A stretch of DNA of 64,000 nucleotides, taken from the NCBI GenBank assembly GCA_963638365.1, contig CAVHRK010000045.1, positions 40,131-104,130 on the forward strand, in the 5' to 3' direction. Below are positions 8,926 to 17,542 of the stretch, one piece after another. Within the stretch, counting starts at the first letter, position 1. Each line of letters begins with the position of its first letter. This DNA is from Suilimivivens sp963638365. GTDB lineage: Bacteria > Bacillota > Clostridia > Lachnospirales > Lachnospiraceae. The notes beneath the pieces are model-generated. The model was given only the letters and a program-made list of their open reading frames with translations. It searched no databases and was not told the DNA's origin. The position numbers and the translations under genes are program-made.

Positions 8926-9001
8926 TAAAGAATACGGGAAGTTAAGAAATTTTGAAAGAAACTAGTAAGACCATAAAAAAATTATGAATGAGTAAAATAA
9001 G

Positions 9002-9073
9002 AAAGACTCAGAATGTCATATTATCTTATGTATGTTATTAGATAAGATCATATCACATTTTGAGTCTTTTTCG
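9002..9073 (+). terminator. Rho-independent terminator
   Basis: A long stem starting AAAGACTCAGAATGT (9002-9016) pairs with ACATTTTGAGTCTTT, ending in TTTTTC. The hairpin interior (ATTATCTTAT/ATAAGAT) also pairs. It closes the alarmone synthetase transcript. The rest of the 463 bp gap (8926-9388) is AT-rich with a weak GCCCAG/CTGGGC hairpin near 9100-9133 and the promoter listed next. Confidence 0.75.
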
Positions 9074-9313
9074 TCCCATAAATTTTGCCCTGTAAAATGA
9101 GGAGTGCCCAGACACATTTCTGCGCCTGGGCTATTATGAAAAAATTTATCTATGTGTGTAATGAAAAACATTACATGTTTCCGTTGCTATGTATATATAG
9201 TACAATACAAATATGAACAAATTATGAACAAGCTATGAAATTGTTGTTAATTTTTACAACGATGTAAAAAAATAAAGATAAAATCTATGCAATATGCACA
9301 AAAATGACAGTAA

Positions 9314-9342
9314 TTGTAAAAATGTAAGAGTTATGATATAAT
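9314..9342 (+). promoter_or_regulatory. Sigma-A promoter of the coiled-coil membrane protein gene
   Basis: TTGTAA (9314-9319), 17 bp spacer, TATAAT (9337-9342), with an extended TG two bases before the -10. Confidence 0.65.
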
Positions 9343-9388
9343 AAAGCGATTATAAACAGACATTTGTTTTGGTGAAAAGAGGACAGGT

Positions 9389-10039
9389 ATGGATAACTTT
9401 ATGGACGAAATTGTACAGAAATTTACTCCGCAGGAGATGATCCGGGCCAATGCGGCGGCAGATGCGGCAGAGATTGAAAGTCTTGAGAAACAGCTTACCC
9501 TGTTTAAAGAACAGATGGAGAAATATGACAACTGCCTTCAGGAGATGCGTCAGGTCAATCTGAAGAATATAGAGACGGCACAGGATGTTCAGCAGTTAGC
9601 TGACAAAATGGGACAGCATCTTGGGAAAACAGCCGGAGAAGTAGAAGCTGCTTCGGTTTCCAAAATTAAAGAAACCTCAGATCTTTCCATAGCAGGAATT
9701 CAGAAGGCGATTGATGAGAGTCTTGCGAAGATTGCAGAAATTAAGGAACATGCAGACAATACCCAGCAGATTGCGGAGATGGTGAACGAGCTCCAGAACA
9801 AGACCGAGAATGTCATTAAAAATCTGGAAGATTTTCTTCATACGGATAATGTGAAGGTATACCGTAATGTGCAGGCCTCCATGGTAGAGGAACTGGACCG
9901 CCGGGCAGGAGAACTGAAGGAAGAATTGCAGAAGACACAGAAGAAGTCGGGAGTATTATTCCCGCTTGTCTTAGTGACGCTGATTCTTTCTGCACTGAAT
10001 CTGATTGTAAGTGTTCTTGGATTACTTGGAGTGTTTTAA
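9389..10039 (+). CDS. Coiled-coil protein with C-terminal membrane anchor
   Basis: The 216-residue product has a long helical, Gln/Glu/Lys-rich body (about residues 20-180) with heptad-like spacing, then a single strongly hydrophobic C-terminal segment (about 192-214) after a KKSG turn. No signal peptide is present, so it is likely a tail-anchored cytoplasmic coiled coil. The repeated KIAEIKEHADNTQQIAEMV-type pattern resembles helical signalling or scaffold proteins, but no HAMP or methyl-accepting signature is visible. ATG at 9389 has AAAAGAGGACAGGT upstream. Function is unknown. It shares a strand with the flavin reductase 24 bp downstream, so co-transcription is likely. Confidence 0.75.
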   Translation: MDNFMDEIVQKFTPQEMIRANAAADAAEIESLEKQLTLFKEQMEKYDNCLQEMRQVNLKNIETAQDVQQLADKMGQHLGKTAGEVEAASVSKIKETSDLSIAGIQKAIDESLAKIAEIKEHADNTQQIAEMVNELQNKTENVIKNLEDFLHTDNVKVYRNVQASMVEELDRRAGELKEELQKTQKKSGVLFPLVLVTLILSALNLIVSVLGLLGVF

Positions 10040-10063
10040 AATAGCAGCAGGAGTATAGGATAT

Positions 10064-10627
10064 ATGGCAAAACAGACATGGAAACCGGGGAATATGCTTT
10101 ATCCGCTTCCGGCGGTTCTGATTACTGTAGCGGATCAGCACGGCAGCCCTAATATTTTTACAGTGGCATGGGCAGGCACCATCTGCAGCGATCCGGCGAT
10201 GGTATCGATTTCCGTCCGGCCCTCCCGTTATTCCCATCATATGATCGAGGAGACAGGAGAATTTGTGATTAATCTGACAACCAGGGATCTGGCGTTTGCA
10301 ACGGATTATTGTGGAGTGAAGAGCGGCAGGGATGTGGACAAGTTCAAAGAACTTGGACTTCATATCAGCCCCGCAGAGGAAGTAGGTGCCCCACTTTTAG
10401 ACGAAAGCCCGGTGAACATTGAATGTAAGGTGACGCAGGTGCTCCGGCTTGGGACGCACGATATGTTTGTGGCGAAGGTTGTATCCGTACATGCGGATGA
10501 AAAGTATATGGATGAAAATGGAAAGTTTTCTCTTGAAAAGGCAGATCCGATTGCTTATTCACACGGAACATATTACACGCTCGGAGAAAAGCTTGGGACA
10601 TTTGGCTATAGCGTAAAGAAACGGTAG
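10064..10627 (+). CDS. Flavin reductase family protein (FMN-binding split barrel)
   Basis: This 187-residue protein belongs to the flavin-reductase-like/flavoredoxin family, which binds FMN in a split beta-barrel and moves electrons or reduces flavin. The N-terminal pattern (PLPAVLITVADQHGSPNIFT, then AWAGTICSDP and SISVRPSRYSH) matches the FMN-binding strands, and GEFVINL follows. Length is typical. It lies directly after the coiled-coil gene and converges with dinB. The physiological electron donor is not indicated. No metal or heme motif is present. Confidence 0.88.
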   Translation: MAKQTWKPGNMLYPLPAVLITVADQHGSPNIFTVAWAGTICSDPAMVSISVRPSRYSHHMIEETGEFVINLTTRDLAFATDYCGVKSGRDVDKFKELGLHISPAEEVGAPLLDESPVNIECKVTQVLRLGTHDMFVAKVVSVHADEKYMDENGKFSLEKADPIAYSHGTYYTLGEKLGTFGYSVKKR

Positions 10628-10641
10628 GATCCGAAAGGACT

Positions 10642-11874
10642 CTATCGTTTTTCTTTTGGGGGTAAGAGACTTCCACGCACAATCGCATCCTTGCCATATT
10701 TATTGCGGATGGCATCTAAGGCAGTATCAAGGGCATCGAGCTTTTCGCGGGATGGACCTGCAGATTTTTCCGGCTGGCTGGAAATCTGGTCGAATAAACT
10801 TAACTGCACCGGGGCATCCATATCACTTAATTTGGTAGTGCGCACGCCAAGCAGACGGATGGGCGAACCGTTCCATAATTCGTCGAATAACTGACAGACA
10901 TTTCGGTACAGGAGAGTGGTTGCATTCGTCGGCTCCGGAAGATTTCTCTGATGGGAAGCATTCCGGAAGTCGGCGTATTTGATTTCAACACTCACCATGG
11001 AAGCGGACTGGCTTACATGACGTAACCGTTCTCCAACATTTTCACATAAGGATAAAAGGATCGGATAGGCTTCTTTGGCGGTAGTAAGATCCTTTGCAAC
11101 GGTAGTGGAATTACCGATTCCTTTTGCTTCTGCAGGTACGGAGGTCACACCGGAATCGTCAATGCCATTGGCATACTGCCACAGGAGGACTCCGTGACTT
11201 TTGAGGTGGGAGGCAATAATGGACACATCGGTTGTGGCCAGATCGCCAATCGTGCGGATTCCTAAATTGTGAAGGGCCTGCACGCTGGATTTGCCACACA
11301 TATATAAGGAAGAAACAGGCAGAGGCCACATCTTTTCCCTGATTTCATGCTGATAAAGGGTATGTACCTTGTCGGGCTTTTCAAAATCGGAAGCCATTTT
11401 GGCAAGCACACGTTTATCGGAAATGCCCACATTCACGGTGAACCCAAACCGGTTTCGGATCTCGTCTTTGATATGGAAAGCCGCTTCTATGGGAGAAGTG
11501 TAGCAGTGTTGGATAGGCGTATAATCCATGAAACATTCGTCTACACTTAGCTGTTCGATATCGGGACAGACGGAACGAAGATAATTCATCAGCTCTTCGC
11601 TTTTCTGGTGGTAATAATGCATGTCCGGACTTTCCATGACGAGGGTGGGACATTTGCGGAAAGCACTAACAATCGGCTCGGCAGTCTGGATGCCGTATTT
11701 CCTGGCAGGGATCGACTTGGCGAGAACGATGCCGTGCCGTTTTTCCTGATCACCGCCGATGATGGAAGGAATGGTGCGCAGATCGAGCGGATCACCGTTT
11801 TGCAGACGGCGGATGGCACTCCAGCTTAGGTATGCAGAATTGACATCAATATGAAAAATGGTTTCGCTGCCCAT
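10642..11874 (-). CDS. dinB: DNA polymerase IV (Y-family translesion polymerase)
   Basis: The 410-residue protein contains the Y-family catalytic signatures: HIDVNSAYLSW (first metal-binding Asp) at residues 8-18 and SVDECFMDY (Asp-Glu pair) near residue 109, plus helix-hairpin-helix-like YMCGKSSVQALHNLGIRTIGD. These polymerases copy across damaged template. The C-terminal little-finger region (SVEIKYADF) is present. The end (PLSLFDQIS) resembles a beta-clamp binding peptide, QLSLFD. It converges with the flavin reductase gene. I looked for a LexA box upstream and saw no convincing one. Confidence 0.93.
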   Translation of the reverse strand: MGSETIFHIDVNSAYLSWSAIRRLQNGDPLDLRTIPSIIGGDQEKRHGIVLAKSIPARKYGIQTAEPIVSAFRKCPTLVMESPDMHYYHQKSEELMNYLRSVCPDIEQLSVDECFMDYTPIQHCYTSPIEAAFHIKDEIRNRFGFTVNVGISDKRVLAKMASDFEKPDKVHTLYQHEIREKMWPLPVSSLYMCGKSSVQALHNLGIRTIGDLATTDVSIIASHLKSHGVLLWQYANGIDDSGVTSVPAEAKGIGNSTTVAKDLTTAKEAYPILLSLCENVGERLRHVSQSASMVSVEIKYADFRNASHQRNLPEPTNATTLLYRNVCQLFDELWNGSPIRLLGVRTTKLSDMDAPVQLSLFDQISSQPEKSAGPSREKLDALDTALDAIRNKYGKDAIVRGSLLPPKEKR

Positions 11875-12007
11875 GGTTCCTCCCCTTCCCCTTTTTTCTT
11901 ATTATAAACGGAAATACATGGAAAGAACAGGCTCTTTACAAGTAAATTTAGAACTGTTAAAATAAAGCCGTTACCTTTTGGATATGGAAACAGAACAGGA
12001 ATAATTT

Positions 12008-13591
12008 ATGATACATTTTTCTTCACATTATAAACGGTTAAAAATGCGTTTTTTAAAGATTGCATTGCTGGCAGTTTTTGTCAGTATTTTTTTCATGCCG
12101 TCTTTTGTGAAATTCGTGAAAACCGGAGACAATATGTTTACGGTCTTTTTGAACGGACAGGAAGTCGGCGTGGTGGATTCGGTCGAAAGTGCGAAAAGTT
12201 ATGCGGTGGAAGCAAGAAGAAATGTAGCTTCCCAGAGCAATCATCTGGTTCTGGTGGAGAGTGAGATCGAAACCGTCGGACAGGAAGTGTTATGGGGAAA
12301 AGTGGATTCTCCGAAGCTTGTCATCAATAACATGGAGAAGGTTTATTCCTCCGATATGAAGGAATCCATGATTAAGTCTTATGTTGTCAAAATCAATGAA
12401 AAAATCATCAATCTTGCCAATCTGGATGAAGTCGTTGCACTTTTACAGGCAGCGGTAAATAAATATGATGAAGCCAAAGATTATCAGGTGGAACTGCAGC
12501 TTGATCCGGCAAGAGAACTTCCGGTTATGAGTGCGTCTGTTGCAACGCGTGAAGAAGTGAAAGAGCAGGAAGAAGCAGCAGAGGCTGTGGCATTGGAAGC
12601 CGGATTCCAGGCGGATATGACAGCATTGTTTGACCAGATTGAGCCGGATGTCGAGAAGGATTTTGGGGACTATCAGCTTGGTATAATTTCCATGAGTTTC
12701 GGGGATGATATAGAGGTAGCCGAGGCTTATCTGGATGAGAACGAGCTGACGGATATCAGCCTTGCCATCAATGAAGTGACAAGCGATGAAGAGAAAAATC
12801 AGATTTATAAGGTGGTTTCCGGTGATACACTGTCCGGAATTGCCATTAAAACGAATGTTCCGTTGGACAAGCTGATCGAGATGAATGATTCCTTAGAGGA
12901 TGAAAATTCGATGATTCGTCCGGATCAGGAGCTGATTGTAACGGTAGAAGAACCGATGCTTGCTGTGCTGCGTCAGGAAGAAATGTATTACGAAGAAGAT
13001 TATGACGCGGATGTGATTTATATTGATAATGATGACTGGTATACAACAGAAACCAAAGTGCATCAGCAGCCATCTGCGGGACACCGTAAAGTCGTTGCGG
13101 TTGTTTCCTTTGAAAATAATACGAAGGTTTCAGAGGAGATCATCAAGGAAGAGATTACTTATGTGGCAGTTCCGAAGATTGTGGAACGTGGAACGAAGAT
13201 TCCGCCGACCTATATCAAGCCGATCTCCGGCGGACGTCTTTCTTCCAATTTCGGACGGCGTAATCGCCCGACGAGAGGTGCGAGCTCTTATCATAAGGGC
13301 GTTGACTGGGCAACTCCGACAGGAACGGCGGTTTATGCTTCCTGTGGTGGTACGGTCGTAAAGGCCGGCTGGGGAAGCGGATACGGATATTGCGTATACA
13401 TTAATCATCCGGATGGCAGACAGACACGATATGGACATTTAAGCAAGGTGCTCGTTTCTGCGGGACAGACGGTTTCCCAGGGACAGAGGATTGCTTTGAG
13501 TGGAAATACGGGTGTCAGCACAGGGCCGCATCTGCACTTTGAGATTCTGATTAACGGCTCCCAGGTGAATCCGCTGAAATACCTGAATTAG
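12008..13591 (+). CDS. Cell-wall peptidase: LysM, G5 and M23 domains
   Basis: This 527-residue envelope protein has a single N-terminal membrane segment (about residues 13-35) after a basic tail, serving as signal or anchor. Domains in order: an N-terminal region of unknown fold, LysM (about 264-310, YKVVSGDTLSGIAIKT) for peptidoglycan binding, a G5-like domain (about 343-399) and a C-terminal M23 metallopeptidase (about 406-527). Zinc ligands are visible as HKGVD near 428 and HLHFE near 508. M23 enzymes cut peptide cross-links in peptidoglycan. It is followed by murA, so two wall-related genes lie together. Similar four-domain proteins are common in Lachnospiraceae. Confidence 0.9.
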   Translation: MIHFSSHYKRLKMRFLKIALLAVFVSIFFMPSFVKFVKTGDNMFTVFLNGQEVGVVDSVESAKSYAVEARRNVASQSNHLVLVESEIETVGQEVLWGKVDSPKLVINNMEKVYSSDMKESMIKSYVVKINEKIINLANLDEVVALLQAAVNKYDEAKDYQVELQLDPARELPVMSASVATREEVKEQEEAAEAVALEAGFQADMTALFDQIEPDVEKDFGDYQLGIISMSFGDDIEVAEAYLDENELTDISLAINEVTSDEEKNQIYKVVSGDTLSGIAIKTNVPLDKLIEMNDSLEDENSMIRPDQELIVTVEEPMLAVLRQEEMYYEEDYDADVIYIDNDDWYTTETKVHQQPSAGHRKVVAVVSFENNTKVSEEIIKEEITYVAVPKIVERGTKIPPTYIKPISGGRLSSNFGRRNRPTRGASSYHKGVDWATPTGTAVYASCGGTVVKAGWGSGYGYCVYINHPDGRQTRYGHLSKVLVSAGQTVSQGQRIALSGNTGVSTGPHLHFEILINGSQVNPLKYLN

Positions 13592-13784
13592 CCCTAAACA
13601 GATGTTTGGGTTTACAGACTTTTACATTATGTTATAATGATAAAAGGGTTTTCGTACCAAATTCCGTTTAAGTGAATAAAATAGCGTAGCTGTAAGAAAT
13701 TGAACAGTTACGCAATAACTGAAATTATATACGCATGAAGATGAATACTGGATGGAATATATCAAACGCATTTCGAGGTATGCT

Positions 13785-15077
13785 ATGGAACAGTATGCAA
13801 TTAGAGGTGGAAATCCGTTGGTCGGCGAGGTCGAAATCGGAGGCGCAAAGAATGCGTCCTTAGGGATTCTGGCGGCAGCTGTTATGACGGATGAAACCGT
13901 ATTAATAGAGAATATTCCGGATGTCCGTGATACCAATGTGATGATGCAGGCCATTGAAAGCATTGGCGGCACGGTGGAGCGGGTAGACCGTCACACCGCC
14001 CGGATTTCCGGCAAAAATATCAAGGATCTTGTAATCGAAGGGGATTACATTAAGAAGATCCGTGCTTCTTATTATCTGTTGGGTGCATTGCTTGGCAAGT
14101 ATAAGAAGGCACAGGTTTCTTTACCCGGTGGCTGTAACATCGGACTGCGCCCCATCGATCAGCATATCAAAGGCTTTCGTGCACTCGGCGCGGACGTGAA
14201 GATTGCCAACGGGTTAATTTTTGCAGAAGCGGAGAAACTCACGGGAAGTCATATTTATATGGATGTGGTTACAGTTGGAGCAACGATCAATGTGATGCTG
14301 GCAGCTGTAATGGCAGAAGGACAGACAATTATTGAAAATGCAGCGAAGGAACCACATGTTGTTGATGTGGCAAACTTCTTAAACTGTATGGGTGCCAATA
14401 TCAAGGGTGCCGGTACGGATGTGATCCGTATCAAGGGTGTTTCAAGACTTCATGGCACAGAGTATACGATTATTCCGGATCAGATCGAGGCAGGAACCTT
14501 TATGTTTGCTGCAGCAGTAACAAAGGGCGATGTGATCGTTAAGAATGTCATCCCGAAGCATCTGGAGTCTATCAGTGCAAAACTCCTTGAAATCGGATGT
14601 GAAATTGAAGAATCGGACGATGCCGTACGTGTTGTGGCATCGAAGCCTCTTACCCATACACATGTAAAGACACTTCCCTATCCTGGATTTCCGACGGATA
14701 TGCAGCCGCAGATCACGGTGACACTGGGACTTTCCAAGGGAACGAGTATTGTGACCGAGAGTATTTTTGAGAACCGGTTTAAGTATGTGGACGAGCTTAC
14801 CAGAATGGGAGCGAATATCAAGGTTGAAGGAAATACGGCAATCATTGACGGAGTTCCCAAGTATACGGGTGCCAGCATCAGTGCACCGGACCTCCGGGCA
14901 GGAGCCGCACTTGTAATTGCAGCTCTGGCTGCAGAAGGAATTACGACGATTGATGATATTAAATATATTGAACGTGGATATGAGGATTTTCATCTGAAGC
15001 TTGCATCTCTCGGGGCTCAGATTGATAAGATCAGTACGGAACGGGAGTTGCAGAAGTTCCGGTTGAAGACAGGCTGA
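13785..15077 (+). CDS. murA: UDP-N-acetylglucosamine 1-carboxyvinyltransferase
   Basis: About 430 residues. The enzyme transfers enolpyruvate from PEP to UDP-GlcNAc, the first committed step of peptidoglycan synthesis, in the cytoplasm. The catalytic loop LPGGCNIGLRPIDQH keeps the Cys that fosfomycin alkylates, so intrinsic resistance by Cys-to-Asp exchange is not expected. The GGAKNASL motif near the N-terminus is also intact. I start at ATG 13785 (MEQYAIRGGNPL), the conserved MurA start, preceded by TTTCGAGGT; an in-frame ATG at 13752 would add eleven unconserved residues. The gene ends at a strong terminator. Confidence 0.95.
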   Translation: MEQYAIRGGNPLVGEVEIGGAKNASLGILAAAVMTDETVLIENIPDVRDTNVMMQAIESIGGTVERVDRHTARISGKNIKDLVIEGDYIKKIRASYYLLGALLGKYKKAQVSLPGGCNIGLRPIDQHIKGFRALGADVKIANGLIFAEAEKLTGSHIYMDVVTVGATINVMLAAVMAEGQTIIENAAKEPHVVDVANFLNCMGANIKGAGTDVIRIKGVSRLHGTEYTIIPDQIEAGTFMFAAAVTKGDVIVKNVIPKHLESISAKLLEIGCEIEESDDAVRVVASKPLTHTHVKTLPYPGFPTDMQPQITVTLGLSKGTSIVTESIFENRFKYVDELTRMGANIKVEGNTAIIDGVPKYTGASISAPDLRAGAALVIAALAAEGITTIDDIKYIERGYEDFHLKLASLGAQIDKISTERELQKFRLKTG

Positions 15078-15101
15078 TCAGGATTCTCAGGAAATGGTGG
15101 A

Positions 15102-15142
15102 AGGCTGTTGCTTCTGTATGTTGGAAGCGATGGTCTTTTTTG
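15102..15142 (+). terminator. Rho-independent terminator of murA
   Basis: AGGCTGTTGCTTC (15102-15114) can pair throughout with GAAGCGATGGTCT (15124-15136), using G-U wobbles, followed by six T. Confidence 0.65.
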
Positions 15143-15162
15143 TTTCCGTTGGAATCTTTCGA

Positions 15163-15191
15163 TTGATATTTTTTGTCTTTTGGTATATACT
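15163..15191 (+). promoter_or_regulatory. Promoter of the toxin-antitoxin pair
   Basis: TTGATA (15163-15168), 17 bp spacer, TATACT (15186-15191), about 30 bp before the antitoxin start. Confidence 0.6.
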
Positions 15192-15222
15192 ACGGATATA
15201 CATTAGGAAGGAGGATATGTGT

Positions 15223-15465
15223 ATGCAGGCACAGGTAAAAGAGTGGGGAAATAGTCAGGGAATCAGATTGTCAAAAGATGTACTCAAAAGCGCGGGAATT
15301 GAGTTGAATGAGATTTTGGATGTTTCGGTAGCAAATGGTGTAATTACATTGATGAAACCATTTCATCACAAAACACTGGAAGAGAGAGCAGCGGAATATG
15401 ACGGAAAACTAATGTTGGACGGAGAATACGACTGGGGTGATCCGGTAGGAAGGGAGATATGGTAG
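15223..15465 (+). CDS. mazE: MazE-type antitoxin (AbrB/SpoVT DNA-binding domain)
   Basis: This 80-residue protein has an N-terminal swapped-hairpin AbrB fold typical of MazE (QVKEWGNSQGIRLSKDVL) and an acidic C-terminal tail that in this family binds the toxin (GKLMLDGEYDWGDP). The start at 15223 has AGGAAGGAGG at the proper distance; an ATG six bases earlier is too close to that site. It overlaps the downstream toxin gene by 7 nt, the usual coupling in type II pairs. Antitoxins of this type usually repress their own promoter, here just upstream. The family is clear; partner activity is inferred from context. Confidence 0.85.
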   Translation: MQAQVKEWGNSQGIRLSKDVLKSAGIELNEILDVSVANGVITLMKPFHHKTLEERAAEYDGKLMLDGEYDWGDPVGREIW

Positions 15466-15770
15466 TGGAGTATTTACACCAGGGAGATATCCTAAGAATT
15501 GAGAAGATAAAGCACCCGGTATTGGTTGTGAGTAAGGATTTTTTTAATCTGAGCGGTGAGATAATAGGATGCCCTATTATAAGCAATTCTAATCCGGGAC
15601 CGCTTCATATATGGACAAGCGTGGATGAAGGGATCGAGGGATACATTCAATGTGAGAAACTGGCACTGTTGGATCTGTCGATTCGCGGGCATAAAAAAAT
15701 AGGAAGAATATCCATGCCTGAGGTAGTTAATGTCTCAGATGCTGTTCAGGGAATTTTTGATTATGTGTAG
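15459..15770 (+). CDS. mazF: MazF/PemK-type toxin (endoribonuclease family)
   Basis: This 103-residue protein fits the small beta-barrel PemK/MazF family: an opening GDILRIEKIKHPVLVVS, a central cis-type GCPIISNS, and a closing helix before VNVSDAVQGIFDY. Family members cleave mRNA at short motifs. The usual leading GDI(V/I) and RPVLV pattern is present but has HPVLV, so the expected Arg is His. The start overlaps the antitoxin stop by 7 nt with GGAAGGGAG upstream. No growth effect can be inferred without test. Confidence 0.75.
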   Translation: MVVEYLHQGDILRIEKIKHPVLVVSKDFFNLSGEIIGCPIISNSNPGPLHIWTSVDEGIEGYIQCEKLALLDLSIRGHKKIGRISMPEVVNVSDAVQGIFDYV

Positions 15771-15834
15771 CATTTATATGACGAATGAAGTTTTAAATAG
15801 TTAAAATCTAAACTAGGAAAGGTGCAATTCAGCA

Positions 15835-16059
15835 ATGGAAATAAGAAGTATCTTAATAAAGGACACGACAAAAGAAGAGCGGATACGCATCGTGCAGGAA
15901 GGGCTTAGTCAGTGCGGCGGCGCCTGCGATTTCTGTAACGGATGCGATAACCTGGGTGGCGGCATCGTAGATTCCTTTTATGAGCCATATATCAATGGAG
16001 AGAAGGAACTGCGTGAACTCAATGAAGAGTACAGGAGCAACGCAGGTCTGGTACGCTAA
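15835..16059 (+). CDS. Small cysteine-cluster protein of unknown function
   Basis: A 74-residue protein with a helical N-terminal third (ILIKDTTKEERIRIVQEGL) followed by a tight Cys/Gly cluster, CGGACDFCNGCDNLGGG, with spacing C-x3-C-x2-C-x2-C. This could bind a metal or iron-sulfur centre, though I cannot confirm it. No signal peptide. AGGAAAGGTG precedes the ATG. Its stop overlaps tail-to-tail with the stop of the HD-GYP gene on the other strand. I recall similar small proteins in Lachnospiraceae without assigned function. Confidence 0.7.
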   Translation: MEIRSILIKDTTKEERIRIVQEGLSQCGGACDFCNGCDNLGGGIVDSFYEPYINGEKELRELNEEYRSNAGLVR

Positions 16060-17132
16060 ATCAGTGCCTCAATCTGCAGATTGGACTGTGTGCTTAAGTC
16101 TACAAAACCGCCTGCTGTCTTGATGGTCGGCGAAGAAAGCTTGTCTTTATGGATAAATACAACTGTGCCTGTAGTTCCGTTTGTGAGACGGACGTTGTTA
16201 AGCAGGTAGGTATTTACCACGTTTTCTAAGAAAGTCATGACAAACTTGGGATCATATTTCTGCAGGCCTTCCTCTTCGAAAATCGAGATGGCAGAGAACG
16301 GGCATAAGGGACCACGGTAAACTCTGGCAGAGGTGGTTGCATCATAAACATCGGCAATGGCTACCATTTTGGCATAGATTCCGATCTGGTTCGCCATAAG
16401 ACCTAAGGGATAACCGCTTCCATCGCATCGTTCATGGTGCATCAGTACGGCATTTAATACATCCTGATCGAGCCTGGAGTCAAGTAAAAGCCGGTAACCT
16501 TCCTGGGGATGACGCTTGATGATGTTAAATTCCTGTTTGGTAAGCTTGTCCGGTTTTTTCAGAATGCTGCCGGGAATCTTGATCTTACCAATATCATGGA
16601 GAAGACCGCTTGTCGTAGCCTTCACAATTTCTTCTTCATCCATGCGCAGCCAGCGGGCAAAAATGTTACAGATCAGTGCCACATTCATGCTGTGCACATA
16701 GGTCTCGTCATCGTATTCGCGCATACAGTGCAGCATATCGAAGACATTGGGTGTGGTTGCCGCAAGGTCCAGAATGTTCAGAGTATGGTTCATTAATTTA
16801 TTGACATCCAAAGGAGATCCCTTTTCTACGACATCGTTCATGGCGCTTCGGAAGGAATCTACATCATTTTCAAATTCTGTGCGAAATTTGGTAAATTCAG
16901 GACTGCGTTTGATCCTGTCCGCATAGGATGTGGTATAATCATCCGTCTGGGCAGACTGTATCACAAGTTCATCCTCCACACGTACAGTAAGAACCGAATA
17001 AAAGGCAAGCTTCGTAATCGTGGAGTCTGTGAGAATGATTCCGCGAGGTAAAATAAGCTGATTATTGAAATTGTATACGTCCTCGGCAGTAACCATGCCG
17101 GGAACGAGATCGGATGTATTGACTCGTTTCAT
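16056..17132 (-). CDS. HD-GYP domain phosphodiesterase-like protein
   Basis: About 358 residues. The C-terminal half is an HD-GYP domain, a subgroup of HD hydrolases that degrade cyclic di-GMP or related dinucleotides. Metal-binding HD (LLHDIGKIKIPG near residue 179) and the signature HHERCDGSGYP near residue 232 are intact, so an active enzyme is likely. The N-terminal part is a soluble region without an obvious sensor family. The ATG at 17132 has AGGGGG upstream; a GTG/ATG-like start six codons earlier is less well supported. No partner is adjacent; the promoter region of metK lies upstream on the opposite strand. Confidence 0.9.
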   Translation of the reverse strand: MKRVNTSDLVPGMVTAEDVYNFNNQLILPRGIILTDSTITKLAFYSVLTVRVEDELVIQSAQTDDYTTSYADRIKRSPEFTKFRTEFENDVDSFRSAMNDVVEKGSPLDVNKLMNHTLNILDLAATTPNVFDMLHCMREYDDETYVHSMNVALICNIFARWLRMDEEEIVKATTSGLLHDIGKIKIPGSILKKPDKLTKQEFNIIKRHPQEGYRLLLDSRLDQDVLNAVLMHHERCDGSGYPLGLMANQIGIYAKMVAIADVYDATTSARVYRGPLCPFSAISIFEEEGLQKYDPKFVMTFLENVVNTYLLNNVRLTNGTTGTVVFIHKDKLSSPTIKTAGGFVDLSTQSNLQIEALI

Positions 17133-17294
17133 ATGTCCCCCTGAAAGCACCCCAATGCTTCCTTTATATTATAAGACAAATGAAGAAGCCATGTCAATAA
17201 ACAGGCGCGATATAAGGAAGTGTGGCGTTACAGTTCAAACAGCAGCCAGACACTTGCTGTCAGGCTGCGTAAGAACATAAACTTCAAATTTTCA

Positions 17295-17323
17295 TTGACA
17301 AAGTATCGGGGATGGTGTAGCCT
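17295..17323 (+). promoter_or_regulatory. Promoter of the SAM riboswitch-metK transcript
   Basis: Perfect TTGACA (17295-17300), 17 bp spacer and a poor TAGCCT -10 (17318-17323), about 35 bp before the riboswitch. Confidence 0.45.
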
Positions 17324-17358
17324 AAACTCAGATATGAAAATTCAATATTGTGATGAAT

Positions 17359-17470
17359 CTCTTATTCAGAGTGGTGGAGGTACATAGGACCTATGAAGCC
17401 ACGGCAACCCCTATAAGGAAGGTGCCTACCTGAGCGAGCAGCGAGCCTAATGGCGATCGAACAATAAGAG
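17359..17470 (+). ncRNA. SAM-I (S-box) riboswitch aptamer
   Basis: The conserved core is readable: P1 CTCTTATT (17359-17366) pairs exactly with AATAAGAG (17463-17470). Inside it are CAGAGTGGTGGAGG, the GAAGCCACGGCAACC block and the closing GGTGC-TACC and AATGGCGATC elements. It binds S-adenosylmethionine, the product of the next gene, giving feedback control. With the promoter this fills the 410 bp gap between the HD-GYP start and metK. Confidence 0.95.
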
Positions 17471-17489
17471 GATTTGATTATCGTGTGTC

Positions 17490-17520
17490 AGGTCCGCTTA
17501 GTTAAGCGGACTTTCTTATT
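17490..17520 (+). terminator. Riboswitch-controlled terminator
   Basis: GTCCGCTTA (17492-17500) pairs with TAAGCGGAC (17503-17511), followed by TTTCTTATTT. It sits between the SAM aptamer and metK, the usual expression platform: SAM binding would allow this stem and stop transcription. Confidence 0.85.
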
Positions 17521-17542
17521 TCAAACAAAAAGGAGAAACCAA

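Noticed and set aside
11875..12007. Possible LexA box before dinB
   Set aside because: GAAC and GTTA-like words are present but not in a GAAC-N4-GTTC arrangement.
17359..17520. T-box leader before metK
   Set aside because: The GGTGG-AGG, GAAGCCACGGCAACC and closing P1 pattern is S-box; no T-box sequence (TGGNACCGCG) is present.
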